A stretch of DNA of 53,257 bases from Acinetobacter johnsonii CIP 64.6 (GCF_000368045.1 NZ_KB849235.1:523621-576877), one strand, 5' to 3'; positions 8,797 through 17,952 are shown, counted from the stretch's first letter. A program made the numbers and translations. The notes: a model not told the origin generated them from the sequence alone.

Positions 8797-8961
8797 AAAT
8801 CCCCCTATATCCCCCCTTTTCCAAAGGCGGACTTTTCTTTTACCTAGATCAATTCAAGTAAAAACAAGCCCCTCCATTTACAAAGGGAGAATATTGCAAA
8901 TTTTACAATCAATTAATTTGCAACATTCCCCTCTTTTATAAAGAGGGGTTAGGGGAGATTT
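8797..8961. repeat. 165-bp imperfect palindromic intergenic element between lldD and dld
   Basis: The two ends are inverted and related: the left begins AAATCCCCCTATATCCCCCC, and the right, read on the other strand, begins AAATCTCCCCTAACCCCTCT. Each end then carries its own small hairpin (CCCCTTTTCCAAAGGCGG; CCCCTCTTTTATAAAGAGGGG). No ORF. It looks like a MITE- or REP-like mobile palindrome. The strong structures could act on mRNA stability or as a partial terminator inside the operon. The rest of the 332-bp lldD-dld gap shows nothing else. Confidence 0.6.
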
Positions 8962-9022
8962 ACATTGTGAATTAAAACAACTTCACACTATCCATTTTCA
9001 TACAATAGAAATTATTAAAAAC

Positions 9023-10177
9023 TTACTCAGCTAATTCTTTCTCTAACTTCACCAAACAATCTGAAGTAATATCAGCAATGGTTTTTGCACCTGTTAAAGT
9101 CATTGCCACACGCATTTCTTTATCAATTAAATCAAGCAGATTTGAAACACCCTCACCGCCTGCCGCACCTAAAGCATAAACAAAGGCACGACCGAGCATA
9201 CACGTGTCCGCACCCAAAGCCAGCATACGTACCACGTCTAAACCATTACGAATACCCGAATCCGCGAGGATTTTAATATCACCCTTGACTGCATCTGCAA
9301 TTGGTGGAAGTGCGCGTGCAGAAGATAAAACGCCATCGAGCTGACGACCACCATGGTTTGAAACCACAATCCCATCTGCACCGAAACGCACTGCATCTTT
9401 GGCATCTTCAGGGTCCAGAATTCCTTTAATGACCATTGGGCCATCCCAAAACTCACGAATCCACTCAAGGTCTTTCCACGAAATAGACGGATCGAAGTTA
9501 GAACCTAGCCAACCAATATAATCTTCTAGACCTGTCGGTTTCCCTAAATATTTAGAAATATTGCCCAAGTCATGCGGACGTCCCATCATGCCGACATTCC
9601 ACGCCCAGTGTGGGTGGAAACATGACTGCATATAACGACGCATTGCTGCATTTGGGCCACTCATACCTGAGTGAGCATCACGGTAACGCGCGCCCGGAAC
9701 AGGCATATCCACGGTAAATACCAAGGTTGAACAACCTGCCGCTTTAGCACGTTCCAAGGCATTTTTCATGAAACCACGGTCACGTAGTACATAGAGCTGG
9801 AACCACATTGGACGTTGAATCGCAGGTGCAACTTCTTCAATTGGACACACTGAAACAGTAGACAGTGTAAACGGAATACCCTTTTTATCTGCAGCGACCG
9901 CAGCTTGAACTTCACCGCGGCGTGCATACATGCCTGTTAAACCCACAGGAGATAATGCAACAGGCATCGACAAAGTTTCATCAAACAGTTTGGTCTCTAA
10001 ACTTAACTGTGACATGTCGTTCAGTACACGCTGGCGCAAAGCAATTTTTGATAAATCTTCTACATTACGCTTCAGGGTATATTCTGCATACGCACCACCA
10101 TCGATGTAATGGAATAAAAATGGCGGTAAACGACGTCGTGCCGCTTCACGGTAGTCATTGGCAGAAGAAATAATCAT
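9023..10177 (-). CDS. lldD: FMN-dependent L-lactate dehydrogenase
   Basis: A 384-aa member of the alpha-hydroxy-acid dehydrogenase family (E. coli LldD is 396 aa). It begins MIISSANDYREAARRRLPPF, a typical family start. The FMN barrel shows 'ALSPVGLTGMYARRGE', 'FTLSTVS', 'WFQLYVLRDR' and the active-site motif SNHGGRQLDG (catalytic His about residue 275), followed by 'ILADSGIRNGLDVVRMLALGAD'. It oxidises L-lactate to pyruvate at the inner membrane. The start codon is 2 nt after the lldR stop, and its ribosome site (AGGAT) lies inside the end of lldR, so translation is probably coupled. Confidence 0.95.
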   Translation of the reverse strand: MIISSANDYREAARRRLPPFLFHYIDGGAYAEYTLKRNVEDLSKIALRQRVLNDMSQLSLETKLFDETLSMPVALSPVGLTGMYARRGEVQAAVAADKKGIPFTLSTVSVCPIEEVAPAIQRPMWFQLYVLRDRGFMKNALERAKAAGCSTLVFTVDMPVPGARYRDAHSGMSGPNAAMRRYMQSCFHPHWAWNVGMMGRPHDLGNISKYLGKPTGLEDYIGWLGSNFDPSISWKDLEWIREFWDGPMVIKGILDPEDAKDAVRFGADGIVVSNHGGRQLDGVLSSARALPPIADAVKGDIKILADSGIRNGLDVVRMLALGADTCMLGRAFVYALGAAGGEGVSNLLDLIDKEMRVAMTLTGAKTIADITSDCLVKLEKELAE

Positions 10178-10179
10178 GC

Positions 10180-10923
10180 TTATATCCTGTTTAATCGACT
10201 GGCGCGCTGACGACGAGCTTCTTCCTCATCAATCATTCGCACCTGTTGTACTACAAACTCAATGTGTCCACAGACTGCTTTACGTGCAGCTTCTGGATCA
10301 CGACGTTCAATTGCATTCATGACTTGAAAGTGCTGATCATGCAATTGATCAAAACGGTGTGCTTCGCTATAGACTTTTCGACGTCCCAAAGCGACGTTGA
10401 ACTGCAACAAATCGAACAGACCACGCATCATCTGAATCAAGACCAAATTATGAGAGGCTTCAGCAATCGCTAAATGAAATTTCGCATCTGCACGAGCCGC
10501 TTCGTCATCATTCCCCAAAGCTTGAAAATGGTTAATCTGATCATAATGATGTCGGATGTTCACCAGATCTTCTTGAGTTGCGCGTTGTGCTGCATACCAA
10601 GTTGTTCCACCTTCTAAAATAATGCGCGCCTCTTGCACATCAAATCGGTAGGCAGGATCTTCACTCATCAAATTACTAATCGGTTGTACGATTTGATAAC
10701 TGGACCAAGTTGCTGGTAATTGTTTTAAAAAAGTCCCCGCCCCTACTTTGCTGACCAACATACCCATGCTGGTCAACTGCGAAATGGCCTCTCTTAAAGA
10801 AGAGCGAGAGACTTGAAGCTGTTCACACAGTTTTCTTTCAGCAGGCAGACGGTCTCCAACTTGCATATTGCTTTGTTCAATCAATACACGCAGGCTTTGT
10901 ACAGCTTTATCGGAGACTTTCAT
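10180..10923 (-). CDS. lldR: GntR/FadR-family lactate-responsive regulator
   Basis: A 247-aa protein with an N-terminal winged helix (VGDRLPAERKLCEQLQVSRSSLREAISQLTSMG, about 22-54) and a C-terminal FCD ligand domain ('RADAKFHLAIAEASHNLVLIQMM', with the metal/ligand His residues of the family). Length and position inside the lld operon match LldR, which in E. coli represses and activates the operon in response to L-lactate. Three TTGGTNNNACCAA-like palindromes upstream of lldP are the expected binding sites, so it probably autoregulates its operon. Confidence 0.92.
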   Translation of the reverse strand: MKVSDKAVQSLRVLIEQSNMQVGDRLPAERKLCEQLQVSRSSLREAISQLTSMGMLVSKVGAGTFLKQLPATWSSYQIVQPISNLMSEDPAYRFDVQEARIILEGGTTWYAAQRATQEDLVNIRHHYDQINHFQALGNDDEAARADAKFHLAIAEASHNLVLIQMMRGLFDLLQFNVALGRRKVYSEAHRFDQLHDQHFQVMNAIERRDPEAARKAVCGHIEFVVQQVRMIDEEEARRQRASRLNRI

Positions 10924-10955
10924 CTGCTTTCCTTAACGTTGATACACAATTTGTG

Positions 10956-12617
10956 TTATGGAATCATCCATGGGAACACATAGGCTTGTAGAGTAATCAT
11001 AATACCCATCATAATTGTGAACGTTATACTGTGTTTTAAGGTAAAACGGAATAAATCAGACTCTTTACCAACCAGTCCTACCGCCGCACACGCAATCGCA
11101 ATCGATTGAGGTGAAATCATCTTACCAGTCACACCACCACTGGTATTGGCTGCCACCAGTAAAACTTCTGGCACACCAATTTGCTGAGCTGTGGTGGCTT
11201 GAAGCGCTGAAAACAGTGCATTGGCAGAAGTATCTGAACCCGTGAGGAATACACCCAACCAACCCAAGAAAGGTGAGAAGAACGTAAATGCCGAACCTGT
11301 ATGTGCAAGGGCCAAAGCCAAGGTCGAAGACATGCCCGAATAGTTTGCGATAAAAGCAAAAGACAACACCATACCAATTGAATAAATTGGAACTTTTAAC
11401 TCATTCAGGGTTTCACCAAAAGTTACCACAGCATCTTTCGGTTTCATCTTCAAATAGGCAATGGTAATCAATGCTGCAATAAAGATCGCAGTTCCTGTTG
11501 CTGAAATCCAATCAAACTTATAAATCGCGTCATAATCTTTAATTTCAGCAACTACAGGCGGCATTTTTTGAATCATTTGATGCAAAAATGGCACTTTGAT
11601 TGAAATCACGAGATCATGCAATGCACCATCTTTGGCAAATAAATCCTTAAACGGTTTCACACTCCAGATCGTCACCATCACGGTTAAAATCGCGAATGGA
11701 GACCATGCTTTTGCAATTTGTCCTACAGTGTATTTTTGCTGTTTTTGTGCAGCCACATCTTCATTCATCGTTGCATCTTGATCTGCAAAACGGAAAATGT
11801 GCTTCGGCTGCCAATATTTAAACAAAATTGTTAAAGAGATCAGGGATGCAATTGCAGCCGTAATATCAGGTAATTCTGGACCGACAAAGTTAGAAGTTAA
11901 GTATTGTGCAATTGCAAAGCTACTTGCACCCACAACAACTGCTGGCCATGTTTCTTTAACACCGCGCCAGCCATCCATAATCGCCATAATCCAGAACAAT
12001 ACGATTGGCACCATAAATGGTAGCTGACGGCCAACCATTTGGCTGATTTCCATCGTATCGACACCAGAGACTTGTCCAGCAACAATAATTGGAATACCCA
12101 TTGCACCAAAAGCCACAGGTGCAGTGTTTACGATTAGACACAGACCTGCTGCATATAAAGGTTTAAAGCCCAAACCGACTAATAGCGCAGCGGTAATTGC
12201 CACAGGAGCACCAAAGCCTGCCGCACCCTCTAAGAAGGTACCGAAAGCAAAACCCACTAACAGCATTTGTAAACGCTGATCTTCAGTAATTGAGAGAATA
12301 GAAGAACGAATGATGTCGAACTGGCCTGTCTTCACTGAAATTTTATACAGAAATACAGCACCAATAATGATCCATGCAATCGGCCATAAACCGTAGAGGA
12401 AACCATAAGCCATCGATGCAAATGCCATCAGCACCGGCATCTTATAGGCAAATAAAGAGACAAGAAGTGCAAGTACAACGGTAATCGTACCTGCCACACT
12501 GCCTTTTAAACGAAATACCGCGAGCGCCAAAAAGAAGAAGATAATCGGAATCAGTGCTATTAGACTTGAAATCCAAATATTCCCCATCGGGTCATACATT
12601 TGCTGCCATTGAAGCAT
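10956..12617 (-). CDS. lldP: L-lactate permease
   Basis: The chosen start at 12617 (MLQWQQMYDPMGN) has a strong AGGAGA site 6 nt upstream and gives 553 aa, against 551 in E. coli. The longer frame to 12725 would place the operator 12682-12696 inside the gene and is rejected. The protein is almost entirely hydrophobic, with ~12-14 membrane segments and the family motif GFAFGTFLEGAAGFGAPVA near residue 130. It imports L-lactate, D-lactate and glycolate with protons. First gene of lldP-lldR-lldD-dld; the next gene starts 32 nt after its stop. Confidence 0.95.
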   Translation of the reverse strand: MLQWQQMYDPMGNIWISSLIALIPIIFFFLALAVFRLKGSVAGTITVVLALLVSLFAYKMPVLMAFASMAYGFLYGLWPIAWIIIGAVFLYKISVKTGQFDIIRSSILSITEDQRLQMLLVGFAFGTFLEGAAGFGAPVAITAALLVGLGFKPLYAAGLCLIVNTAPVAFGAMGIPIIVAGQVSGVDTMEISQMVGRQLPFMVPIVLFWIMAIMDGWRGVKETWPAVVVGASSFAIAQYLTSNFVGPELPDITAAIASLISLTILFKYWQPKHIFRFADQDATMNEDVAAQKQQKYTVGQIAKAWSPFAILTVMVTIWSVKPFKDLFAKDGALHDLVISIKVPFLHQMIQKMPPVVAEIKDYDAIYKFDWISATGTAIFIAALITIAYLKMKPKDAVVTFGETLNELKVPIYSIGMVLSFAFIANYSGMSSTLALALAHTGSAFTFFSPFLGWLGVFLTGSDTSANALFSALQATTAQQIGVPEVLLVAANTSGGVTGKMISPQSIAIACAAVGLVGKESDLFRFTLKHSITFTIMMGIMITLQAYVFPWMIP

Positions 12618-12681
12618 TGTCATCTCCTTGAAATGCTTACTAAGATTTAATTTTGAGCATATTATTGGTACTTTTACCAAT

Positions 12682-12696
12682 ATTGGACAGACCAAT
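12682..12696. promoter_or_regulatory. LldR/PdhR-type operator, proximal
   Basis: ATTGGACAGACCAAT is a 15-bp near-palindrome fitting ATTGGTNNNACCAAT with changed inner positions. It lies 65 bp before the lldP start, probably in the leader. It abuts ATTGGTACTTTTACCAAT (12664-12681), a palindrome with a 6-bp instead of 3-bp centre. Confidence 0.6.
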
Positions 12697-12787
12697 ATGA
12701 GCAACCGTAAAGAGAAACAAACCAATAATGACTTATACTTGGCTTATTTTGATTTAAAATGAAGTAAAACTTCAATTAAAAGTTAAT

Positions 12788-12802
12788 ATTGGTATGACCA
12801 AT
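12788..12802. promoter_or_regulatory. LldR/PdhR-type operator, middle
   Basis: ATTGGTATGACCAAT fits the FadR-subfamily consensus TTGGTNNNACCAA exactly. It is 106 bp from the proximal site, close to ten helical turns. Confidence 0.7.
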
Positions 12803-12960
12803 ATGAGCCACCTTTATAAACTAGATCATATTTCAATCAAATTCATATTATTGTTTTTACTTATATTTTTATGAAAATAATGCCAATTATAGACTTTAGT
12901 CTAATAATATAAAAAATAATCATCCAGCTTAATACTCAAAAAATGGAAAAATCACACAAT

Positions 12961-12975
12961 ATTGGTAATACCAAT
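12961..12975. promoter_or_regulatory. LldR/PdhR-type operator, distal
   Basis: ATTGGTAATACCAAT is a perfect palindrome apart from its centre base. It lies 173 bp beyond the middle site and about 265 bp upstream of argG. The rest of 12618-13238 is AT-rich and shows no gene; the argG promoter must lie at its right end but I could not fix it. Confidence 0.65.
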
Positions 12976-13238
12976 TTAAAACCAAACCAACTTCACCACT
13001 TTTCTGATTAATTTACAGCCTAAACATCTTCTAAAAAGACAAAAATTGAGCACACAATATAGAAACCGATTTTATCCAGATTTTTTTCAACAGTATCGAT
13101 ATGCACATGAGCCTTAATATTTTTAAAGCCCTATGATTTTTTAGAAAAACCATTTGGAAAAGTGCTACAATCGCGAACATATGTATTCTTTCAGGCCACC
13201 CATTCTCGGTGCCTATATTTATATCGTTAGGATTAACA

Positions 13239-14582
13239 ATGACTGATAATGCAACTATCTTGCAGAATGTCCCAGTTGGCAAAAAAGTTGGTATTGCCTT
13301 CTCTGGTGGTCTAGATACTTCAGCTGCACTTTTGTGGATGAAACAAAAAGGCGCAGAACCTTATGCTTATACAGCAAACTTAGGTCAGCCTGATGAAGAC
13401 GACTACGATGCGATTCCAAAAAAAGCGGAAGCGTATGGCGCAGTAAAAGCTCGCTTAGTTGACTGCCGTTTACAGCTTGCACTTGAAGGTATTGCTGCGA
13501 TTCAATGTGGTGCGTTCCACATTTCAACTGGCGGTGTACCGTATTTCAACACGACACCGTTGGGTCGTGCAGTAACAGGGACTATGCTTGTTACCGCAAT
13601 GAAAGAAGATGATGTCAACATCTGGGGTGATGGTTCAACGTATAAAGGAAACGATATTGAACGTTTCTACCGTTATGGTTTGTTGACCAACCCTGCACTT
13701 AAAATCTATAAGCCTTGGTTAGACCAAACGTTTATTGATGAATTAGGTGGCCGTGCTGAAATGTCGCAATTCTTGATCGACAACGGCTTTGACTACAAAA
13801 TGTCAAAAGAAAAAGCTTACTCAACTGACTCAAACATGTTGGGTGCGACACACGAAGCAAAAGATCTTGAATATCTCAACGCAGGGATCAAAATTGTTGA
13901 CCCAATCATGGGCGTTGCATTCTGGAAAGACGACGTAGAAGTTAAAGCTGAAGAAGTATCGATTACTTTTGAAGAAGGCTTCCCTGTTGCAATCAATGGT
14001 CAACGTATCGAAGACCCTGTTGAATTCATCCTTGAAGCCAACCGTATTGGTGGTCGTCATGGTCTAGGTATGTCTGACCAAATCGAAAACCGTATTATTG
14101 AAGCAAAATCTCGCGGTATTTATGAAGCACCAGGTATGGCACTGCTACATATTGCTTATGAACGCTTGGTTACAGGTATTCATAACGAAGACACGATTGA
14201 ACAGTACCGTATTAATGGTCTACGTTTAGGTCGTTTACTTTACCAAGGTCGCTGGTTCGACTCTCAAGCATTAATGCTTCGTGAAACTGCGCAACGTTGG
14301 GTTGCGAAAGCCATCACTGGTACTGTGACTTTAGAACTACGTCGTGGTAATGACTACACCATCATGAATACTGAGTCTGAAAACCTCACTTATGAAGCTG
14401 AGCGTTTGACGATGGAGAAAGGTGATTCAATGTTTACGCCAATGGACCGTATTGGTCAGTTAACTATGCGTAACTTGGACATTACCGATACTCGTGCAAA
14501 ACTTGGTATTTATACCAATACTGGTTTATTAGCTGTAGGTACTGGTTCTGCTGTTCCACAGTTAAAAGACAAAAACAAATAA
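13239..14582 (+). CDS. argG: Argininosuccinate synthase
   Basis: 447 aa from the ATG at 13239, identical in length to E. coli ArgG; upstream in-frame codons lack a better start. A TAGGA site precedes it. The N-terminal ATP-pyrophosphatase loop is AFSGGLDTSAALLW (about residues 18-31). The citrulline and aspartate site follows ('CGAFHISTGGVPYFNTTPLGRAVTGT'), with later 'WGDGSTYKGNDIERFYRYG'. It is the long bacterial (E. coli-like) form. It condenses citrulline and aspartate to argininosuccinate in arginine synthesis. Monocistronic, ending in a strong terminator. Confidence 0.96.
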   Translation: MTDNATILQNVPVGKKVGIAFSGGLDTSAALLWMKQKGAEPYAYTANLGQPDEDDYDAIPKKAEAYGAVKARLVDCRLQLALEGIAAIQCGAFHISTGGVPYFNTTPLGRAVTGTMLVTAMKEDDVNIWGDGSTYKGNDIERFYRYGLLTNPALKIYKPWLDQTFIDELGGRAEMSQFLIDNGFDYKMSKEKAYSTDSNMLGATHEAKDLEYLNAGIKIVDPIMGVAFWKDDVEVKAEEVSITFEEGFPVAINGQRIEDPVEFILEANRIGGRHGLGMSDQIENRIIEAKSRGIYEAPGMALLHIAYERLVTGIHNEDTIEQYRINGLRLGRLLYQGRWFDSQALMLRETAQRWVAKAITGTVTLELRRGNDYTIMNTESENLTYEAERLTMEKGDSMFTPMDRIGQLTMRNLDITDTRAKLGIYTNTGLLAVGTGSAVPQLKDKNK

Positions 14583-14596
14583 GTTTGTTGAATGTC

Positions 14597-14630
14597 AAAA
14601 AAACCGCTCATAAGAGCGGTTTTTTTTATT
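14597..14630. terminator. Bidirectional terminator between argG and the diguanylate cyclase
   Basis: AAACCGCTC (14601-14609) pairs with GAGCGGTTT (14614-14622) around TTAA-like loop bases. A7 lies on the left and T8 on the right. It serves two convergent genes. Confidence 0.9.
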
Positions 14631-14638
14631 TTAGCGAT

Positions 14639-15901
14639 TCATTCTATACACGTCGATGTGGTTAAAGGCTGATAATAAATCTGATTACGCCCCAATTGCT
14701 TGGCACGGTATAACGCCTGATCTGCGATACCCAGCAACTCGACTTTGCTCAAATCCACCTCGCCTTTAAAGACTGTAATCCCTAAACTAATGGTGACAAA
14801 TGGAGACACTTCAGACATTTCATGCGGAATTTCCAACCGCTCAATCGCTCGGTAAATATTCGAAGCCACCGCATAAGCACCATGTGCATCGGTTTCAGGT
14901 AATAACACCACAAACTCTTCGCCGCCATAACGCGCCACAAAATCCATATGCCGAATCGCATTTTTAATAGATTTTGCAATCGATGAAATCACATCATCAC
15001 CCTTTTGGTGACCATAACAGTCGTTATATTTTTTGAAGAAATCAACATCGATAAACAAAATCGACAAGGGTGTTTCATCCTGACGTGATTGCTCATAATA
15101 AGTATCCATCATTTCATCAAAATTACGCCGATTTGAGATCTTCGTCAGCTCATCATTCTGACTCAAATGCAGCAATTCTGAGGTATGAATTCGATGTATT
15201 TTTTCACTAATTTTAGCGCGACGAATATTTAAAAAAATGATGCGCTCGCGGGCGTAAATCATACGACTGATGATAAAACCCAGCAAACAGCTACCAAACA
15301 TCACACGCCCCATCACGATCGCATCAAACTTGACCAGCGTTGAAATCAGGACTAAAAATGAAACCCCAGCGGCTGCCATACCAGTCATAAAAACATATCC
15401 TGGTTTTACCCCAGTCAGCAAATACCCCAAGACATAAATCATGCAAATGATCATCATTGCTTGATGGCGCAAAGCTTCGGTATGTACTGACATGGTTAAC
15501 CAAGTCGTCGAGACCACAGCCCAAAACACCGCAAACATGGCGGCATAGGCAAAAAAAGGCTTCAGTTTGACAAAATGTGAAAAAATATAAAGAAACAAAA
15601 GACAAACCGCACCATTTAACAGCCCCAGCAAGCAATGAATAAAATCTTGTTTAAAGTGAGACTGTTCAATAATCCAGTAATCCCCCGGAATCGTCAAAAT
15701 GGCGAAAATAAAATAAGCCAAAACACCAGACCAAAGAAAGTCATTAATATTGCGACGCGCGCGCTCTAAGTTTAATCGCCAAAACTCTTGTTCTAATTTC
15801 TGAGGAAAAACCTGACCAATACGACGGTTGTGTCGTGTAATCAGCTCTTCCATTTTTTCTTTATCGTACTGAAGTTTGGCGAGGTTGTATTTATATTCCA
15901 T
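14639..15901 (-). CDS. Membrane-bound diguanylate cyclase (GGDEF domain)
   Basis: 420 aa. After ~45 cytoplasmic residues there are about six hydrophobic segments between residues 55 and 215. A C-terminal GGDEF domain follows (LTKISNRRNFDEMMDTYYEQ onward, residues ~255-415). The active site is GGEEF, an accepted functional variant, with the preceding RHMD matching the RxxD inhibitory site five residues upstream; 'FIDVDFFKKYNDCYGHQKGD' supplies the metal-binding Asp. It should make cyclic di-GMP and be product-inhibited. The six-helix sensor part has no named domain I can see. Convergent with argG. Confidence 0.88.
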   Translation of the reverse strand: MEYKYNLAKLQYDKEKMEELITRHNRRIGQVFPQKLEQEFWRLNLERARRNINDFLWSGVLAYFIFAILTIPGDYWIIEQSHFKQDFIHCLLGLLNGAVCLLFLYIFSHFVKLKPFFAYAAMFAVFWAVVSTTWLTMSVHTEALRHQAMMIICMIYVLGYLLTGVKPGYVFMTGMAAAGVSFLVLISTLVKFDAIVMGRVMFGSCLLGFIISRMIYARERIIFLNIRRAKISEKIHRIHTSELLHLSQNDELTKISNRRNFDEMMDTYYEQSRQDETPLSILFIDVDFFKKYNDCYGHQKGDDVISSIAKSIKNAIRHMDFVARYGGEEFVVLLPETDAHGAYAVASNIYRAIERLEIPHEMSEVSPFVTISLGITVFKGEVDLSKVELLGIADQALYRAKQLGRNQIYYQPLTTSTCIE

Positions 15902-16052
15902 ACCAGACCAGATTTAATTCTTGTAGTTGCCTAAAAATAACACAAAATTACAAAGATAAATCATAATAATCAGACAAGATGCCTTTATTTGTCATTACCA
16001 TTTTTGGCGCATATGCATTATCATCTGTTTTATTTCTTTGACAGAAATCGCC

Positions 16053-17087
16053 TTGAATACGATTACGATTCTCCAGCCAGATGATTGGCACGCTCACCTT
16101 CGTGATGGTCTTGCATTACAACGTACGGTTCCCGATTTAGCCCAACAGTTTTCACGCGCTATTTGTATGCCAAATACAGTACCGCCTGTTAAAACGGTTG
16201 AGGAAGCGAATGCGTACCGTGAACGCATCATGGCGCATGTACCAGAAGGCAATGCCTTCGACCCACGCATGGTATTGTATTTTACTGACACAACTTCGCC
16301 TGAAGAAGTCAAGAAAATTAAAAATTCTGAGTTTGTAAATGCCATTAAACTCTACCCTGCTGGCGCGACCACCAACTCAGACAATGGTGTAAGCGATATT
16401 CGTAAAGTCTATGCCGTTATTGAGCAACTTGAAGAACATCAGGTTCCATTACTGTTGCATGGTGAAGTCACACACAATCATGTTGATATTTTCGACCGTG
16501 AAAAGCGCTTCTTAGACGAAGTTCTTTCTCCGTTGCTAAAACAATTTCCAAAACTAAAATTGGTTTTAGAACACATTACAACCAGTGAAGCGGCTAACTT
16601 TGTTTTAGAGCAAGACCGCAATGTGGCTGCAACCATTACTCCACAGCATTTACTGTTTAACCGTAATGATATGTTGGTTGGTGGCATTAAACCGCACTTC
16701 TATTGTTTACCCATTTTAAAACGTCAAACCCATCAGCAAACTTTGCTCGAAGTTGCAACCAGTGCCAACCCTAAGTTTTTCTTAGGCACAGACAGTGCAC
16801 CACACTCTAAAAATGCCAAAGAAAATGCATGTGGATGTGCAGGCTGCTACAGCGCACCAACGGCAATTGAACTTTATGCTCAAGCATTCGATCAAGTGGG
16901 TAAACTTGAACGCCTTGAAGGTTTTGCCAGCCACTTTGGTGCAGACTTCTACGGTCTACCGCGCAATACTTCAACAATTACACTCGTAAAAGAAGACCAA
17001 GTCATCCCTGAGAGTTTAGACTATTTGGATGGTGAACAAATTATTCCGCTGTATGCGGGTAAAACCATTCAATGGAGAAAAGTGTGA
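16053..17087 (+). CDS. pyrC: Dihydroorotase (class II)
   Basis: From the TTG at 16053 (MNTITILQPDDW) the protein is 344 aa, against 348 in E. coli; a TTG at 16038 would add five residues. No ATG is available, so the start is uncertain and the ribosome site weak (GACAGAAA). Metal ligands are visible: HAHLRDG near residue 13, the carboxylated Lys in 'AIKLYPAGATTNS', 'HGEVTHNHVDIFDRE', 'LEHITTSE', and the catalytic Asp in GTDSAPH. It closes carbamoyl-aspartate to dihydroorotate in pyrimidine synthesis. Its TGA stop overlaps the rnt start. Confidence 0.92.
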   Translation: MNTITILQPDDWHAHLRDGLALQRTVPDLAQQFSRAICMPNTVPPVKTVEEANAYRERIMAHVPEGNAFDPRMVLYFTDTTSPEEVKKIKNSEFVNAIKLYPAGATTNSDNGVSDIRKVYAVIEQLEEHQVPLLLHGEVTHNHVDIFDREKRFLDEVLSPLLKQFPKLKLVLEHITTSEAANFVLEQDRNVAATITPQHLLFNRNDMLVGGIKPHFYCLPILKRQTHQQTLLEVATSANPKFFLGTDSAPHSKNAKENACGCAGCYSAPTAIELYAQAFDQVGKLERLEGFASHFGADFYGLPRNTSTITLVKEDQVIPESLDYLDGEQIIPLYAGKTIQWRKV

Positions 17088-17731
17088 CAAATGAAACATT
17101 GCCAATAATTGGTCAGCGTTTCCGTGGTTTTCTACCTGTTGTTGTCGATGTCGAAACAGCAGGTTTTAATGCACAGACCGATGCCTTATTGGAAATTGCC
17201 GCAATTCCGATTATTTATAATGAAGAAGGTCAATTTGTACCGGGTCCTGCACATCATGCGCATATCAACCCCTTTGAAGGTGCAAATCTAGACCGTCGCT
17301 CATTGGACTTTATTGGTATTGATCCCTTTAACCCCATGCGCATAGCTATGGCTGAAGACGAAAAAACAGCATTAAAACGTATTTTTAAAGCCGTCAATGA
17401 AGTCCGTCGCCAACAGAACTGTACACATGCGGTCTTGGTCGGTCATAACGCCCACTTTGATTTAGGCTTTGTACAGGCAGCGATTGCACGTACAGGGACT
17501 AAAAATCAAAACCCATTTCACAGTTTTTCTGTATTTGACACCGTCACCTTAAGTGCTGTGATGTTTGGTCAAACCGTTCTTGCGAAGTCATGTATTCAAG
17601 CAGGGATTGAGTTCGATGGTAGAGAGGCCCACTCGGCTTTATACGACACTCAAAAGACCGCTGAACTGTTCTGTTATATTTTGAACAAACTCGCGCCGCA
17701 CCTACTTGACACTCTGGTGGCGGATCAATAA
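17084..17731 (+). CDS. rnt: Ribonuclease T
   Basis: The GTG at 17084 gives 215 aa, the E. coli length, and has a GGAG site 6 nt upstream inside pyrC. The ATG at 17072 has no such site. GTG and the pyrC TGA share bases (GTGA), so translation is probably coupled. DEDDh exonuclease motifs are 'VVDVETAGFNAQTDALLEIAAI'-like (Asp, Glu), 'GHNAHFDLGF', and 'HSALYDTQKTAEL' (His, Asp). RNase T trims 3' ends of tRNA and other stable RNA. The promoter of the first tRNA-Glu overlaps the end of this gene. Confidence 0.93.
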   Translation: MTNETLPIIGQRFRGFLPVVVDVETAGFNAQTDALLEIAAIPIIYNEEGQFVPGPAHHAHINPFEGANLDRRSLDFIGIDPFNPMRIAMAEDEKTALKRIFKAVNEVRRQQNCTHAVLVGHNAHFDLGFVQAAIARTGTKNQNPFHSFSVFDTVTLSAVMFGQTVLAKSCIQAGIEFDGREAHSALYDTQKTAELFCYILNKLAPHLLDTLVADQ

Positions 17732-17734
17732 GAT
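17706..17734 (+). promoter_or_regulatory. Sigma-70 promoter of tRNA-Glu copy 1, overlapping the rnt stop
   Basis: TTGACA (17706-17711) and TAAGAT (17729-17734) are spaced by 17 bp. The -35 is inside rnt coding sequence and the -10 begins with the rnt stop codon TAA. Confidence 0.75.
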
Positions 17735-17751
17735 ACCGCCATCCTCGCAAC

Positions 17752-17827
17752 GTCCCTATCGTCTAGAGGCCTAGGACATCGCCCTTTCACGGCGGTAACC
17801 GGGGTTCGAATCCCCGTAGGGACGCCA
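17752..17827 (+). tRNA. tRNA-Glu (UUC), copy 1
   Basis: A 76-nt gene with encoded CCA. The acceptor stem GTCCCTA/TAGGGAC, anticodon stem CGCC/GGCG with loop CTTTCAC (anticodon TTC), and T-arm CGGGG-TTCGAAT-CCCCG are visible. Identical to five further copies in the next 5.2 kb. Confidence 0.97.
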
Positions 17828-17952
17828 TCTTATTCTATTTCTAGAAAACACCACTTTTCATTTAATCGGTTCTAATTGAACACCGATATTTCATTTCAAT
17901 TTTAACCATGCGCTCGTTATACGATGCTTCGTGTTTTTCAAGGTTGATTGTT

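Noticed and set aside
12618..12725. Longer LldP start at 12725
   Set aside because: It would include an operator palindrome, lacks a ribosome site, and exceeds the family length; the start at 12617 has AGGAGA.
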